Below are positions 1 through 10,236 of a stretch of 64,000 bases of DNA, one piece after another. How positions within the stretch are numbered: position 1 is the first letter of the stretch; every line of letters begins with the position of its first letter. Under the pieces are notes generated by a model. That model was not told the DNA's origin, ran no database searches, and worked only from the letters and a program-made list of their open reading frames with translations. The stretch covers positions 1 to 64,000 of the forward strand of contig JAMCWE010000102.1 of assembly GCA_023475265.1 (NCBI GenBank), given 5' to 3'. Source of the stretch: Bacteroidota bacterium (GTDB lineage Bacteria > Bacteroidota > Ignavibacteria > Ignavibacteriales > Ignavibacteriaceae). The position numbers were made by a program, and so were the translations under genes.

Positions 1-218
1 GTTTCTTTTGACAGTCTCTCGGCATTTGCTCTTAGCTTTTCACGGTATGGTTCTGCAAATTTTGGATAGTCAAATATGCGTATCCCTTTTGTATATAAAT
101 ATCTTGTCATTCCCTCTGCATAGCATAGACCAGGTAATGTACCGGTAAATATTAACCGGTCATAACAGCCGAGGCTTCCGGCTATTTTTTCTTTGTAGCG
201 CTCCGTTAGCAATTCCAT
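1..218 (-). CDS. partial protein of a multicopy hypothetical (possibly transposon-associated) family
   Basis: Reading on the minus strand from ATG at 218-216 gives 72 codons that run off the left edge. The start is supported by an AAGGATAAG ribosome site just upstream. The N-terminus begins MELLTERYKEKIAGSLGCYD and continues with a basic, aromatic-rich stretch (FDYPKFAEPYREKL). I recall very similar N-termini in a family that occurs in many copies per genome in diverse bacteria and is annotated hypothetical or transposase-like. That is a memory of the family, not something the fragment proves. No catalytic motif falls inside the visible part. Confidence 0.5.
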   Translation of the reverse strand, partial: MELLTERYKEKIAGSLGCYDRLIFTGTLPGLCYAEGMTRYLYTKGIRIFDYPKFAEPYREKLRANAERLSKE

Positions 219-553
219 CGCTTATCCTTTTTTTGCAAAGATAATCTTTTTTTACCTCTTTGGGTCTGGCTTGTCCAGGTTAGGTCATTCCGAATGGATG
301 GCTTTGCCGGAAGGTTTGATTGCTACACTAACATGTCCCTTATCTCCGCTTTAAGTAGAAAAATATTTACAAGGCACCGCTGTTAGAGACTTTCATTTCC
401 CACATCTGAGAAGTTAAAATATCATTTTATAGATTAAATTAACATTTTATTTTCTAAATATTGAATCTATAGTTATAAATCTATATTCAAAAATGGCACG
501 GTTTGTGGTTTTATCAATTCCGGTCTTTTATTTTTAATTAAAGAGATGAGGCA
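219..553. other. intergenic region, no gene seen
   Basis: Divergent spacer between the left-edge gene and korA copy 1. It is strongly AT-rich in its right half. I see no RNA gene or convincing terminator. The promoter for korA should lie here, but I cannot fix a -33/-7 pair. Confidence 0.5.
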
Positions 554-2401
554 ATGGTAAAAGAAAAAGAAGTTCAACAAATTACCGAAGTTACGGTTAG
601 ATTTGCCGGTGATTCCGGAGATGGAATGCAGCTTACCGGCAGCCAGTTCAGTGAAACTACTGCAATTTTTGGAAACGATCTAAGCACACTTCCGGATTAT
701 CCAGCAGAAATTAGAGCTCCTATTGGAACTGTTTACGGTGTAAGCGGATTTCAACTTCACTTCAGCAGCGCTGATATTCATACTCCTGGCGACAGACCAG
801 ATGTATTAGTGGCAATGAATCCAGCGGCTATAAAGAAAAATATTGGTGAATTAAAACCAGGCGCAATGATTATTGCTAACACAGATTCATTCGATAAAAA
901 AAATCTTCAATTAGCAAAGTATGAAACAAATCCTTTAGAAGATAACAGCTTAATAGGATATGAAGTTTATCCTGTTCCAATTGCACATTTAACATCAAAG
1001 GCACTTGAAGGAACAAAGCTTTCACCAAAAGAAGTTTCGCGTTGTAAAAATTTCTTTGCTCTCGGTTTGATGTACTGGCTTTATGACAGGCCGCTTGAAC
1101 CGACTCAAAAATGGATTCATGATAAATTTAAAAACAAACCTGAGTTTATTGAAGCAAATGAAAAAGCATTAATTGCAGGTTATAATTATGGTGAAAATAC
1201 AGAAATATTTACGACAAGATATAATGTTGAACCAGCAAAGCTTCCTAAAGGAATTTATAGAAGCATCTCCGGTAATGAAGCCACTGCGCTTGGATTTTTA
1301 GCTGCTTCAGTAAAAAGCGGACTTCCTCTTTTCTTAGGTTCCTATCCAATTACTCCTGCATCAGAAATTCTTCAGTATCTTAGCTATTATAAAAATTTTG
1401 GAGTAAAAACTCTTCAGGCTGAAGATGAGATTGCAGGAATTACTTCTGCAATCGGCGCTGCTTATGCTGGCAATCTTGCGCTTACTACAACAAGCGGCCC
1501 CGGACTTGCATTGAAGACTGAAGCAATCGGACTCGCAGTTATGACTGAATTACCTTTGGTTATTGTTGATGTTCAGCGCGGCGGTCCGAGTACAGGCTTA
1601 CCAACAAAGACAGAACAAGCTGATCTACTTCAGGCTGTGTATGGAAGAAATGGAGAATCGCCGGTAGCTGTTGTTGCGGCTTCAACACCAAGCGATTGTT
1701 TCAACATGGCTTTGGAAGCGGCAAGAATTGCAATCAAGTTTATGACGCCGGTAATTCTTTTAACCGATGGTTATCTCGGCAACGGTTCTGAGCCGTGGAA
1801 TGTACCTCATGTAAAAGACCTTCCGGAAATACCGGTTAAGTTTAGAACAGAGAAAGAAGGATTCGCTCCTTACTTAAGAGATGAAAATCTAGCACGTCCA
1901 TGGGTAAAACCTGGAACACCAGGTTTAGAACATAGAGTCGGCGGACTTGAAAAAGCAAACATCACCGGCAATGTAAGCTACGATCCGGACAATCATGATT
2001 TGATGATTAAGCTGAGAGAAAAGAAAGTTAAAGGAATAGCAAAAGATATTCCTTTACTTGATATCGATGGCGATCAATCAGGTGAATTATTGGTACTTGG
2101 CTGGGGCGGAACTTACGGCGCAATTAAAGAAGCTGTAATAAAAGTGCGAGAAGCAGGATATAAAGTATCTCAAGCACATTTAAGATATTTAAATCCTTTC
2201 CCTTCAAATACTGAAAAAGTTCTTAAATCATTTAAGAAGATTTTAATACCGGAAATAAATTTAGGCCAATTAGCAAAAATAATTCGAAGTGAATATTTAA
2301 TTCCGGTTGAACAATTTAATGTTGTAAGAGGCTTACCATTCAGAGTATCTGATATTGAAAATAAAATTATTGAAATGTTAGGAGGCAGCAGCAATGGGTG
2401 A
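554..2401 (+). CDS. korA: 2-oxoacid:ferredoxin oxidoreductase, alpha subunit (copy 1)
   Basis: Large subunit of a thiamine-diphosphate enzyme that interconverts 2-oxoglutarate (or another 2-oxoacid) plus CoA with acyl-CoA, CO2 and reduced ferredoxin in the cytoplasm. At 615 aa it has the fused gamma-alpha layout. The gamma domain covers about residues 12-200 ([16 protein letters not shown] near the start). The alpha pyrimidine-binding domain starts near 240 ([12 protein letters not shown]) and contains TTSGPGLALKTEA and [19 protein letters not shown]-terminal transketolase-like domain follows. ATG 554 follows AGATGAGG. The gene overlaps korB by 8 bases, so the pair is translationally coupled. 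Sequence alone does not separate 2-oxoglutarate from other 2-oxoacids; the long KorA type of Chlorobi and Bacteroidota favours 2-oxoglutarate. Confidence 0.93.
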   Translation: MVKEKEVQQITEVTVRFAGDSGDGMQLTGSQFSETTAIFGNDLSTLPDYPAEIRAPIGTVYGVSGFQLHFSSADIHTPGDRPDVLVAMNPAAIKKNIGELKPGAMIIANTDSFDKKNLQLAKYETNPLEDNSLIGYEVYPVPIAHLTSKALEGTKLSPKEVSRCKNFFALGLMYWLYDRPLEPTQKWIHDKFKNKPEFIEANEKALIAGYNYGENTEIFTTRYNVEPAKLPKGIYRSISGNEATALGFLAASVKSGLPLFLGSYPITPASEILQYLSYYKNFGVKTLQAEDEIAGITSAIGAAYAGNLALTTTSGPGLALKTEAIGLAVMTELPLVIVDVQRGGPSTGLPTKTEQADLLQAVYGRNGESPVAVVAASTPSDCFNMALEAARIAIKFMTPVILLTDGYLGNGSEPWNVPHVKDLPEIPVKFRTEKEGFAPYLRDENLARPWVKPGTPGLEHRVGGLEKANITGNVSYDPDNHDLMIKLREKKVKGIAKDIPLLDIDGDQSGELLVLGWGGTYGAIKEAVIKVREAGYKVSQAHLRYLNPFPSNTEKVLKSFKKILIPEINLGQLAKIIRSEYLIPVEQFNVVRGLPFRVSDIENKIIEMLGGSSNG

Positions 2402-3434
2402 TAATGGAAAAGAAATTAAAGAGATAAAATTAACAGCGAAGGATTTTGCAAGCGATCAGGATGTAAGATGGTGTCCCGGCTGCGGTGATTATTCTATCCT
2501 TGCTCAAGTTCAAAGATCTTTCCCGGATATGATCGGTGTAAAGAAGGAAAACATTGTTTGGATTTCAGGAATCGGCTGCTCTTCACGTTTTCCTTATTAT
2601 ATGGATACATACGGATATCATACAATCCACGGCAGGGCACCTGCAATTGCAACCGGAGTTAAAGTTGCAATGCCCGATCTATCTGTTTGGGTTGCTGCAG
2701 GCGATGGAGATTTGTTAAGCATTGGAGGAAACCATTTTATTCATGCATGCAGAAAAAATATCGATCTGAAAATCCTCCTATTCAACAATAGAATTTATGG
2801 ATTAACAAAAGGACAATATTCACCTACATCAGAAAAAGGAAAGAAGACGAAAACAAGTCCGTACGGAAGCGTTGATAATCCTTTTAATCCTGCAGCGCTT
2901 GCATTAGGTTCTGATGCAACATTCGTTGGAAGAGCTCTGGACGGCGATGCAAAACATCTACAAGCAATGATTAAAAGAGTTGCTGAACATAAAGGTGCGG
3001 CGTTCCTAGAAATTTTCCAGAACTGCGTAATATTTAACGACGGCGCTTTCGATAAGTTGACTGATAAGAAAACAAGAGACGATAATGTTCTTTATCTTGA
3101 GCACGGCAAGCCGATGATATTTGGAATCAATAAAAACAAAGGAATAGTTTTGGAAAACGGGAAGCCTGCAGTTGTTGAGATTGGAGAAGGCAAACGAAGA
3201 GTTGAGGATTTAATAGTTCATGATGAAAATGACGAAAGCTTTTTGATTGCAACTATGCTTGCACATATGACTGATAATCCAAATATGCCAACTCCGGTCG
3301 GAGTGTTTAGACAGGTTAGCAGACCTACATTAGATGGTGAAATTGAAGATCAGATTGAACAGGTAAAGAAAATGAAGAAGGAAGGGGATTTGGAAAAAGT
3401 TTTGTTCAGTGGAAATACTTGGTCGGTTAACTAA
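2394..3434 (+). CDS. korB: 2-oxoacid:ferredoxin oxidoreductase, beta subunit (copy 1)
   Basis: Catalytic TPP- and iron-sulfur-binding subunit that partners the KorA just upstream. The 346-aa protein shows the [13 protein letters not shown] cysteine motif near residue 27, a conserved [16 protein letters not shown] segment, and the TPP/Mg motif [10 protein letters not shown] followed about 25 residues later by [11 protein letters not shown]. The length is normal for KorB. Its start lies inside the end of korA behind GGAGGCAGCAGCA. A hairpin terminator follows at 3465-3492, so korAB is probably a two-gene transcript. Confidence 0.94.
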   Translation: MGDNGKEIKEIKLTAKDFASDQDVRWCPGCGDYSILAQVQRSFPDMIGVKKENIVWISGIGCSSRFPYYMDTYGYHTIHGRAPAIATGVKVAMPDLSVWVAAGDGDLLSIGGNHFIHACRKNIDLKILLFNNRIYGLTKGQYSPTSEKGKKTKTSPYGSVDNPFNPAALALGSDATFVGRALDGDAKHLQAMIKRVAEHKGAAFLEIFQNCVIFNDGAFDKLTDKKTRDDNVLYLEHGKPMIFGINKNKGIVLENGKPAVVEIGEGKRRVEDLIVHDENDESFLIATMLAHMTDNPNMPTPVGVFRQVSRPTLDGEIEDQIEQVKKMKKEGDLEKVLFSGNTWSVN

Positions 3435-3464
3435 GACAAAAGTATAGTTCTTATATTCCTCCTA

Positions 3465-3492
3465 AAAAGGATCCGTAACTGCGGATCCTTTT
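3465..3492. terminator. bidirectional-looking intrinsic terminator after korB
   Basis: Perfect 11-bp stem AAAAGGATCCG / CGGATCCTTTT with the six-base loop TAACTG. It sits between the convergent korB and DUF3160 genes. The stem has A-run and T-run flanks, so it could serve both strands. Confidence 0.85.
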
Positions 3493-3550
3493 CTTATTAA
3501 TTCATATTCTGCAATGATTTGATTAGGAACTAAATAGAATAATAGTTTAG

Positions 3551-6118
3551 CTATTTTAGAAATAGTATTTTAGCTGAACTAACTTGATCTGAGGCTCGCA
3601 AGTTCATCAAGTACACACCACTTGAAACATTTATTCCGTTGTTATTTCTACCATCCCATTTGTACAGATAATTACCAGCGGCTAAATTTTGGTTAATTAA
3701 TTTCTTTACTAATCTCCCTTGAATATCATAAACAAAAAGCTGGACTAATGAATTTGATAATTTTGAAGGAATAGTAATACTTAATGTTGTAGTAGGATTA
3801 AACGGATTTGGGAATGCTTTAACTATTAAGTAACTGTCGGGAATATTTTGTTGATCTTTATATAAAATACCTGTAATTAGACTTTCACCCGGACCTCTGC
3901 TTGCGCCATTTATATCAGCGAGATAATTATTTACCCAGGTTGGGCGTAACGCTGAAGTTAAAGCTGAATCTTTCCACTCTTGATCGGTTAATCTTAAAAA
4001 ATTTGTTGATGTATATTCGTAGTAACTCATAACAGGACCAACAAAAGCTGTTATTTGATTACCTGGAAGCGGCGCAATAAATATTCCTAAATTAACAGGA
4101 CCGGTACCTACATGCTTTACCCAGCCCATAACATTTCCTACGCAATCTGTTGGAATAGTATGAACATCAGCAACCAAATAATTTTTGTCAAAAAGTTGTA
4201 TATCATTAAAGCCATAATACAATGTATTGTACCAGCCAATAAACGGAGGTAAATCTCCGCTGCATCCAGTATTAACAGGATTGAAAGCATGTTTCAGAAA
4301 ATTAATTTCATTAGAGGTAAAAGAAATTCCGTTCAATTCTTTTTGAGCTATTGTATAAAGAGTATCCGCAACTTTGCCAAGATTGTCTAGATAATTAATA
4401 ACTCTAGGCATTAAATAATTGTTTGTTATATTCAGATTGGAAAAGTCTTTTTGAGCAACCTCTGCCAATGTTTTTAAGTTTTTATAAAATTCGGGGAAAG
4501 GCTCAATATAAGTGTATGGATATGAACATGTACTCATTCCAGTGTATGACTGCTTTGCATATAATAAATTATCATGCCGCAGTTCAGTCCACGAAGCAAG
4601 CTGAGTATTTAACTTTTCCTGCCAGAAGCCGGCGGTCTGCATAAATAGAGGCAAGCTGCTTTTATCAACCGGAGGATTTAATGATCTTATGGAATTAAGC
4701 CATAAGTTATAAAAGCTTTTATTCCAGAAGTCAGAGCCATAAGAATCAATTAAATATCTTAGAGCGGCAAGATTTCCGCCGTAAACATATTTTGTAATTT
4801 CATCTTGCAGCAGCTGAGCCGCAGCGTTGTTGCCTAGGGCAAACATAGGATCGAGCGAAGAAGGGAAAAGCCTGCACGATTTAGTTCTATCGTAAACAAC
4901 ATTTCCAAGGACATACGAATCAATAATAAATCTTTGTCCGAATAAAAGAAATGATGAGGCAGGAATAATGCTGTCCGGTTGAAGAGGATTTTCAGCAAGC
5001 AATTGAGATAAGATCATTTGATAAGCTAAGGATTGATTTTTCAAAGTATCCTGGAATGTTACAAGTTTTAAGCTATCAAGAAGATCACTTGCATTATTTA
5101 AGCTGACTGCATTTTTCAGGTAAGCAAGATTATCAATTGTTACATTATCCTGTTCGCCGACAAAAAAAGTTAAAACGCTTTCAATTAAGTTGTAAGTACC
5201 TGCGACATTAGTTTTATCAAAAAGCTCACGGATTAACATTGCATTAATTGTTTGCCGCTGTATGGAATTAAAGATTTCAATTGAGTCCGCATCAACAAGT
5301 GCCCTTGGCTGAAGCAGATAAATTTCTGTTCTTCCAAGCCACATCATCGCTCTGAAATAATTTGCAAGAATAGGATGCAAGTCATCAACATAATGCCCGC
5401 GCGGTTTAAACTGACTCCAATCATATAAAACCTTAATCGAAGAGAATAAAGTATCATAACCAATTCCATTTGCAGCGTTGATCTTTGAAATAACTCCGCT
5501 GATTTTAGTTGTATTATCCGGATAGATTGGGTTTACCTGTTGTCCAAATAGATCAATTCCTACAGCGAGATAGAAGTCAACATCTTTTAACATTTGAATC
5601 ATCGCCGGATTATTAGAATAAGAAGCTGCTAAAACCGGAATACCCGAACGCATTTGTGTTAACATACTTTTAACAGAATCAACAAGAACGCTAAGCTCAA
5701 TATCTTTTAAAATATTATCATAAGACATGTGGAGAGCATGAAGAATAGCATCCGTAGAAATAAATACTGGTAAATCTTTTGCATAGATATCATTTAAGGC
5801 ATCTCCAAATGAATTCATTGTAAGCCTTTCGCTGACAACAAATCCATTCTGCTGCAGAAGAGATTTTTCGTAATTCGTTAAATTATATTTTGCATCGATG
5901 CTGTCGAAGTAAACCGCTGAATTGTAATCCTGTTTTATGTTTGCTGAAAACCTTCCGGCATTATAAAGCTGCAGCAAAGATTGAGTAGAAATGTTTTGAT
6001 GCGATTGAAGAAATTGTTTATATGCATCTAAATTAAAATTAGAGCTTTGAGCTTTAACGTTTATCAAGAAGCAAAACTGAAAAAAGAAAATGCTAAAGAA
6101 CTTAAAATGATTTTTCAT
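3551..6118 (-). CDS. secreted DUF3160 protein with type IX sorting domain
   Basis: Exported protein of about 855 aa and unknown function. I prefer ATG at 6118, which has AGGGTG nine bases upstream, over the GTG three codons earlier. A signal peptide ends around KAQ (residue 24). The body matches the DUF3160 family, recognisable in DLPVFISTDAILHALHMSYD and long helical stretches. The last about 85 residues start at FPNPFNPTTTLSITI and end in a beta-sandwich ending AKILFLK, the C-terminal sorting domain that sends proteins through the type IX system to the cell surface. It lies between two kor operons but points the other way, so a functional link with them is not implied. Confidence 0.85.
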   Translation of the reverse strand: MKNHFKFFSIFFFQFCFLINVKAQSSNFNLDAYKQFLQSHQNISTQSLLQLYNAGRFSANIKQDYNSAVYFDSIDAKYNLTNYEKSLLQQNGFVVSERLTMNSFGDALNDIYAKDLPVFISTDAILHALHMSYDNILKDIELSVLVDSVKSMLTQMRSGIPVLAASYSNNPAMIQMLKDVDFYLAVGIDLFGQQVNPIYPDNTTKISGVISKINAANGIGYDTLFSSIKVLYDWSQFKPRGHYVDDLHPILANYFRAMMWLGRTEIYLLQPRALVDADSIEIFNSIQRQTINAMLIRELFDKTNVAGTYNLIESVLTFFVGEQDNVTIDNLAYLKNAVSLNNASDLLDSLKLVTFQDTLKNQSLAYQMILSQLLAENPLQPDSIIPASSFLLFGQRFIIDSYVLGNVVYDRTKSCRLFPSSLDPMFALGNNAAAQLLQDEITKYVYGGNLAALRYLIDSYGSDFWNKSFYNLWLNSIRSLNPPVDKSSLPLFMQTAGFWQEKLNTQLASWTELRHDNLLYAKQSYTGMSTCSYPYTYIEPFPEFYKNLKTLAEVAQKDFSNLNITNNYLMPRVINYLDNLGKVADTLYTIAQKELNGISFTSNEINFLKHAFNPVNTGCSGDLPPFIGWYNTLYYGFNDIQLFDKNYLVADVHTIPTDCVGNVMGWVKHVGTGPVNLGIFIAPLPGNQITAFVGPVMSYYEYTSTNFLRLTDQEWKDSALTSALRPTWVNNYLADINGASRGPGESLITGILYKDQQNIPDSYLIVKAFPNPFNPTTTLSITIPSKLSNSLVQLFVYDIQGRLVKKLINQNLAAGNYLYKWDGRNNNGINVSSGVYLMNLRASDQVSSAKILFLK

Positions 6119-6523
6119 AATAAACACCCTGATTACTCATTCAATAATAGAGAATTGAAGAAAGATATTCAATTCATTGCTTAGGTTCTATGTGCAGCAT
6201 ACAAAAATTTTCTAAGTAAATCTTTATTGTGATTGAATATTATTATTATGGATTTACCCATTAAATTTCAGAGACAGTAAAGGAATATTATAGTATTGTT
6301 AAAATTCGGTAACAGCTTTTCCTTGAGATTCTGGTTATCAAATTCATTTTAATATTATTTTTTATAAGTTTGTAACTATCAATTCAAGAGCTGCGGAACA
6401 TCTCTTGGAAAAATAAAATAGCAGATTATTTGTCTTCAACTTCTTGAACTTACAGTTGAACTTGGACTATTGAGTTTAAGTGTACGTTTAAGTATAAGAT
6501 AGAATTAATTAAGTAAATATTTT
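6119..6523. other. divergent intergenic region with an 8-bp inverted repeat
   Basis: About 400 bases between the DUF3160 gene and korA copy 2. GAATTGAA at 6152-6159 is repeated inverted at 6168-6175 (TTCAATTC), a possible operator close to the DUF3160 start. From about 6438 to 6500 the text is a loose repetition of cttgaactt-like words, a pattern seen again at 31966-32007. No gene is seen. Confidence 0.45.
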
Positions 6524-8359
6524 ATGGAAAAAGAAGTATTAGGATTAAACGACGTTACGATTAGGTTTGCCGGAGATTCCGGTGACGGAATGCAGCTAAC
6601 CGGAACGCAATTTACAAATACAACTGCATTAGTTGGAAATGATTTAAGCACCTTACCGGATTATCCCGCTGAGATTCGTGCACCGGCAGGAACAACATAC
6701 GGTGTAAGCGGATTCCAACTTCACTTCAGCAACAGCGATATACAAACTCCCGGGGATTCACCGGATGTATTGGTTGCTATGAATCCTGCTGCGCTAAAAG
6801 TTAATTTAAAAGATCTGAAACACGGTGCGGCGATAATCGTCAACATAAATTCTTTCGACGCGAAAAATCTAAAATTGGCAGGATACGAAAACAATCCTCT
6901 TGAAGATGATTCATTCGAAGGATTTGAAGTTGTTCCGGTCCCATTGTCAAAGCTTACAACAACTGCACTTGAAGACAGCGGCTTAAGTGCAAAAGAAATT
7001 TCTCGATGTAAAAACTTTTTTGCACTAGGCTTAATGTACTGGTTATATAGCCGTCCTGTCGAACCGACTCTCAAGTGGATTAAAAGTAAATTTAAAGATG
7101 AGCCGATGATTGCTGCTGCAAATGAAAAAGCTTTGCTCGCAGGTTATTATTACGGCGAAAATACCGAGCAGTTCACAACAAGATATCATGTAGAGCCTGC
7201 AAAGCTTCCGAAAGGAACTTACAGAAATATTTCCGGAAATGAAGCGCTTGCACTTGGATTTATAACGGCATCCGTAAAAACAGGATTACCTTTGTTCCTT
7301 GGTTCTTATCCAATCACTCCGGCATCAGATATTCTTCATGAATTGAGCAAGCATAAAAATTTTGATGTGCGAACATTTCAAGCTGAGGATGAGATAGCCG
7401 CGGTTAGTGCAGCAATTGGCGCATCATTCAGCGGTGCACTTGCTATAACAACAACAAGCGGTCCCGGCGTTGCATTGAAGTCTGAGGCGATAGGTCTTGC
7501 AGTAATGACAGAACTCCCATTAATTATTGTTGACGTTCAACGCGGCGGACCAAGTACAGGACTTCCAACAAAGACTGAACAATCGGATTTACAGCAAGCG
7601 ATTTTAGGACGAAACGGTGAAGCTCCGGTTGTTGTAATTGCGGCATCAACTCCGGCAGATTGTTTTTACACTGCAATTGAAGCGGTACGAATAGCCACAA
7701 AATACATGGTGCCGGTTATGCTTATGTCGGACGGATATATTGCTAATGGTTCTGAGCCCTGGCGTATTCCAGAGCCGGACAGCATTCCTGAAATCAAAGT
7801 GGAATTCAGAAAAGAGAAAGAAGGATTTGCGCCATACTTAAGAGACGAAAACTTCGCGCGTCCATGGGCAGTTCCTGGGACTCCGGGGCTTGAGCACCGG
7901 ATTGGCGGATTGGAAAAATCAAACATATCCGGTAATGTAAATTATGAACCAGAGAACCATGAATTCATGGTAAGATTAAGGGCTCAAAAAGTAAAGAATA
8001 TTGAAAACGATATTCCCGATCTTGAAGTTACGGATGATGTTGATTCAAATATTCTTGTTGTAGGTTGGGGCGGAACTTACGGTTCAATTACCGAAGCGGT
8101 AACAAGGCTCAGACAAAGAGGAATTAAAATTGCACAAGCACATTTCAAGTATTTAAATCCTTTTCCTAAAAATACCGGAATGGTTTTAAATAAATATAAA
8201 AGGATTATCTGTCCAGAGCTAAACATGGGGCAGCTTGCAAGATTTCTTAAAAGCGAATTTCTTGTGGAAGTAGATTCATTTAATAAAATTCAAGGGATAC
8301 CTTTTAAGACAACCGAAATTGAAAATAAGATATTAGCAGTGATTGGAGAATTAGTATGA
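6524..8359 (+). CDS. korA: 2-oxoacid:ferredoxin oxidoreductase, alpha subunit (copy 2)
   Basis: A second 611-aa gamma-alpha fusion, closely similar to the one at 554-2401 along its whole length. It shares [38 protein letters not shown] and [17 protein letters not shown]. Differences are spread evenly rather than clustered, which fits an old duplication whose two copies have both stayed under selection. The gene overlaps korB copy 2 by 4 bases (ATGA). It could have a different 2-oxoacid preference or expression condition from copy 1, but no residue I can see decides that. Confidence 0.93.
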   Translation: MEKEVLGLNDVTIRFAGDSGDGMQLTGTQFTNTTALVGNDLSTLPDYPAEIRAPAGTTYGVSGFQLHFSNSDIQTPGDSPDVLVAMNPAALKVNLKDLKHGAAIIVNINSFDAKNLKLAGYENNPLEDDSFEGFEVVPVPLSKLTTTALEDSGLSAKEISRCKNFFALGLMYWLYSRPVEPTLKWIKSKFKDEPMIAAANEKALLAGYYYGENTEQFTTRYHVEPAKLPKGTYRNISGNEALALGFITASVKTGLPLFLGSYPITPASDILHELSKHKNFDVRTFQAEDEIAAVSAAIGASFSGALAITTTSGPGVALKSEAIGLAVMTELPLIIVDVQRGGPSTGLPTKTEQSDLQQAILGRNGEAPVVVIAASTPADCFYTAIEAVRIATKYMVPVMLMSDGYIANGSEPWRIPEPDSIPEIKVEFRKEKEGFAPYLRDENFARPWAVPGTPGLEHRIGGLEKSNISGNVNYEPENHEFMVRLRAQKVKNIENDIPDLEVTDDVDSNILVVGWGGTYGSITEAVTRLRQRGIKIAQAHFKYLNPFPKNTGMVLNKYKRIICPELNMGQLARFLKSEFLVEVDSFNKIQGIPFKTTEIENKILAVIGELV

Positions 8360-9402
8360 AAGAAGAAACTGAAAGCATTTCGAAAGCTGAACATCCAAAA
8401 TATACTTCAAAAGATTTTACTTCATCGCAGGATGTAAGGTGGTGCCCCGGATGCGGTGATTATTCAATACTAGCGCAGATGCAAAGAACTTCGCCTGATC
8501 TTGGAATTGAAAAAGAATATATGGTTTGGATTTCAGGGATAGGATGCTCGTCGCGTTTTCCGTATTACATGGATACTTACGGCTTTCATAGCATTCACGG
8601 AAGAGCTCCTGCAATTGCAACCGGAGTTAAGCTGAACAATCCAAAGCTTTCTGTTTGGGTTGCAACAGGAGACGGTGATCTTTTAAGCATCGGCGGCAAT
8701 CATTTTATTCATGCATGCAGAAGAAATATTGATTTAAAAATTATTTTGTTCAATAACAGAATTTACGGATTAACCAAAGGACAATATTCTCCGACATCAG
8801 AGAAAGGAAAGAAAACTAAAAGTACTCCTTTCGGCAGTGTTGATTTTCCATTTAATCCGGTTGGTCTTGCGCTTGGTGCGGAAGCAACATTTGTAGCAAG
8901 AACACTCGACAGAGATCCGAAACATCTTCAGGAGATGATTAAAAAAGCTGCAGAACATAAAGGAACAGCTTTAATTGAAGTCTTTCAGAACTGCAACATT
9001 TTTAATGACGGAGCTTTTTCACTATTCACAGATAAAGAAACCAAAGCTGACAATGTATTAATTCTTGAACAAAACAAACCGATGGTATTCGGAAAGAATA
9101 ATGATAAAGGAATCAGATTGAATGGGCTTGAACCGGAAGTAATAGATTTATCGGACGGCAAATATTCTGTAAATGATGTTTGGGTCCATAATGAAAATGA
9201 TAAGAATCCGGCGCGTGCATTTATTCTATCGCAATTTTCCGAAAGGGAAGGATTACCCTTGCCAATCGGCGTTATTCGTAAAATTTCAAAAACAACATAC
9301 GATCATGATTTTCACGAACAGATTTCAGAAGTTAAGAAGCAAAAAGGCAAAGGCGATTTGAGAAAGCTTCTGTTCAGTGGTAATATGTGGGAGGTGAATT
9401 AA
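8356..9402 (+). CDS. korB: 2-oxoacid:ferredoxin oxidoreductase, beta subunit (copy 2)
   Basis: 348-aa partner of the second KorA. It has [32 protein letters not shown], the TPP motif [10 protein letters not shown], and [19 protein letters not shown], all matching copy 1. The N- and C-terminal tails are the most diverged parts. The start codon overlaps the korA stop as ATGA, so translation is coupled. Unlike copy 1, no strong hairpin follows. The next 170 bases are AT-rich, with caatt/taatt-type words. Confidence 0.93.
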   Translation: MKEETESISKAEHPKYTSKDFTSSQDVRWCPGCGDYSILAQMQRTSPDLGIEKEYMVWISGIGCSSRFPYYMDTYGFHSIHGRAPAIATGVKLNNPKLSVWVATGDGDLLSIGGNHFIHACRRNIDLKIILFNNRIYGLTKGQYSPTSEKGKKTKSTPFGSVDFPFNPVGLALGAEATFVARTLDRDPKHLQEMIKKAAEHKGTALIEVFQNCNIFNDGAFSLFTDKETKADNVLILEQNKPMVFGKNNDKGIRLNGLEPEVIDLSDGKYSVNDVWVHNENDKNPARAFILSQFSEREGLPLPIGVIRKISKTTYDHDFHEQISEVKKQKGKGDLRKLLFSGNMWEVN

Positions 9403-9589
9403 TCAAATTGCTTAATTGTCTAATAGTTCAATTGCTATAAATAGAGAGTTCAAATCCTAAGTTTTCAAAGTAACATTTGGTAAAAACAATTTAACAGTTT
9501 AACAATGAAGCAATTAAAAAGGTTACTTTTCTTTTAACTCTAAAATTTTTATGTTTAATGCAAGAATAAATTGATTCGTGAGGTTGTAT

Positions 9590-9853
9590 ATGGACTTGAA
9601 ATCGTTGGAAACGGAATTACTTAAATTGTCACCAAAGGACAAAGCTGCAATTGCGTATATGCTTTTGGAAAATATTGAAGATGATGAATCCGTTGATTTT
9701 GAAGAAGTAAGGATTACTGAAGTTTTGCAAAGATACAGCCAGTTAACAGAAGAACAGAAGAAATTGATTTTGTATTCTTACCAGCAAAGTGAATCTGAGA
9801 ATAATTTAATTAGCCACAAAGCGGTAATTTCTAATATCAAAAATGAGCTATAA
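9590..9853 (+). CDS. type II antitoxin, addiction-module family
   Basis: Antitoxin of 87 aa for the toxin that follows. ATG 9590 is preferred to the GTG at 9578, because GTGAGG sits seven bases before it and acts as the ribosome site. The N-terminus has the typical short helical pattern LETELLKLSPKDKAAIAYML of addiction-module proteins that pair with RelE/ParE toxins. The C-terminal half is charged and helical. It overlaps the toxin by 11 bases. Family practice is that the pair represses its own promoter; no operator is obvious here. Confidence 0.75.
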   Translation: MDLKSLETELLKLSPKDKAAIAYMLLENIEDDESVDFEEVRITEVLQRYSQLTEEQKKLILYSYQQSESENNLISHKAVISNIKNEL

Positions 9854-10190
9854 AATATTCTGGACTTCGCACGCATATTCAGATTTTTCTCAGATAGTTC
9901 GATTTATAAAAGAAACTTGGGGTAAAAAATCGGCTGAAGAGTTTATAGACCAAATAGATGCAATAGTAAATCTTCTTTCCAATTTTCCCTTCATTGGAAA
10001 AATTATTTATCTTCAAAAACATATTAGGTCATTTGTTATTTCGAAACAAACGACGCTTATTTATCGAATTAAAGATGAGAAAATAACCATACTTAATTTA
10101 TTTGATAATAGGCAAAGTCCGGACAAACTAAAAGTAAATGAAAATGTTGGCAAATATTTCCATTCAACGGAAACCAAAATTGTGAAATGA
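9843..10190 (+). CDS. RelE/ParE-family toxin
   Basis: Toxin of 115 aa with the ParE fold pattern. The N-terminal strand is YKIFWTSHAYSDFSQI. A helix carries the Trp-Gly-Lys-Lys-Ala/Glu motif (ETWGKKSAEEF). A central FPFIGKII turn follows, and the C-terminal strands include IRSFVISKQTTLIYRI and ITILNLFDNRQSP. Closest in style to ParE (gyrase) rather than ribosome-dependent RelE, but the target cannot be read from sequence. Start and stop are clear, and it overlaps the antitoxin by 11 bases. Confidence 0.8.
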   Translation: MSYKIFWTSHAYSDFSQIVRFIKETWGKKSAEEFIDQIDAIVNLLSNFPFIGKIIYLQKHIRSFVISKQTTLIYRIKDEKITILNLFDNRQSPDKLKVNENVGKYFHSTETKIVK

Positions 10191-10236
10191 TTTGACAAAG
10201 AAGCATCTTTCAGTTCATTTAACTCAAAAATAAAAC

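Noticed and set aside
496-513. Sigma-54 promoter (TGGCACGG...) upstream of korA copy 1
   Set aside because: The -24-like part is good but the -12 GC is not at the required spacing (GG instead), so I do not claim it.
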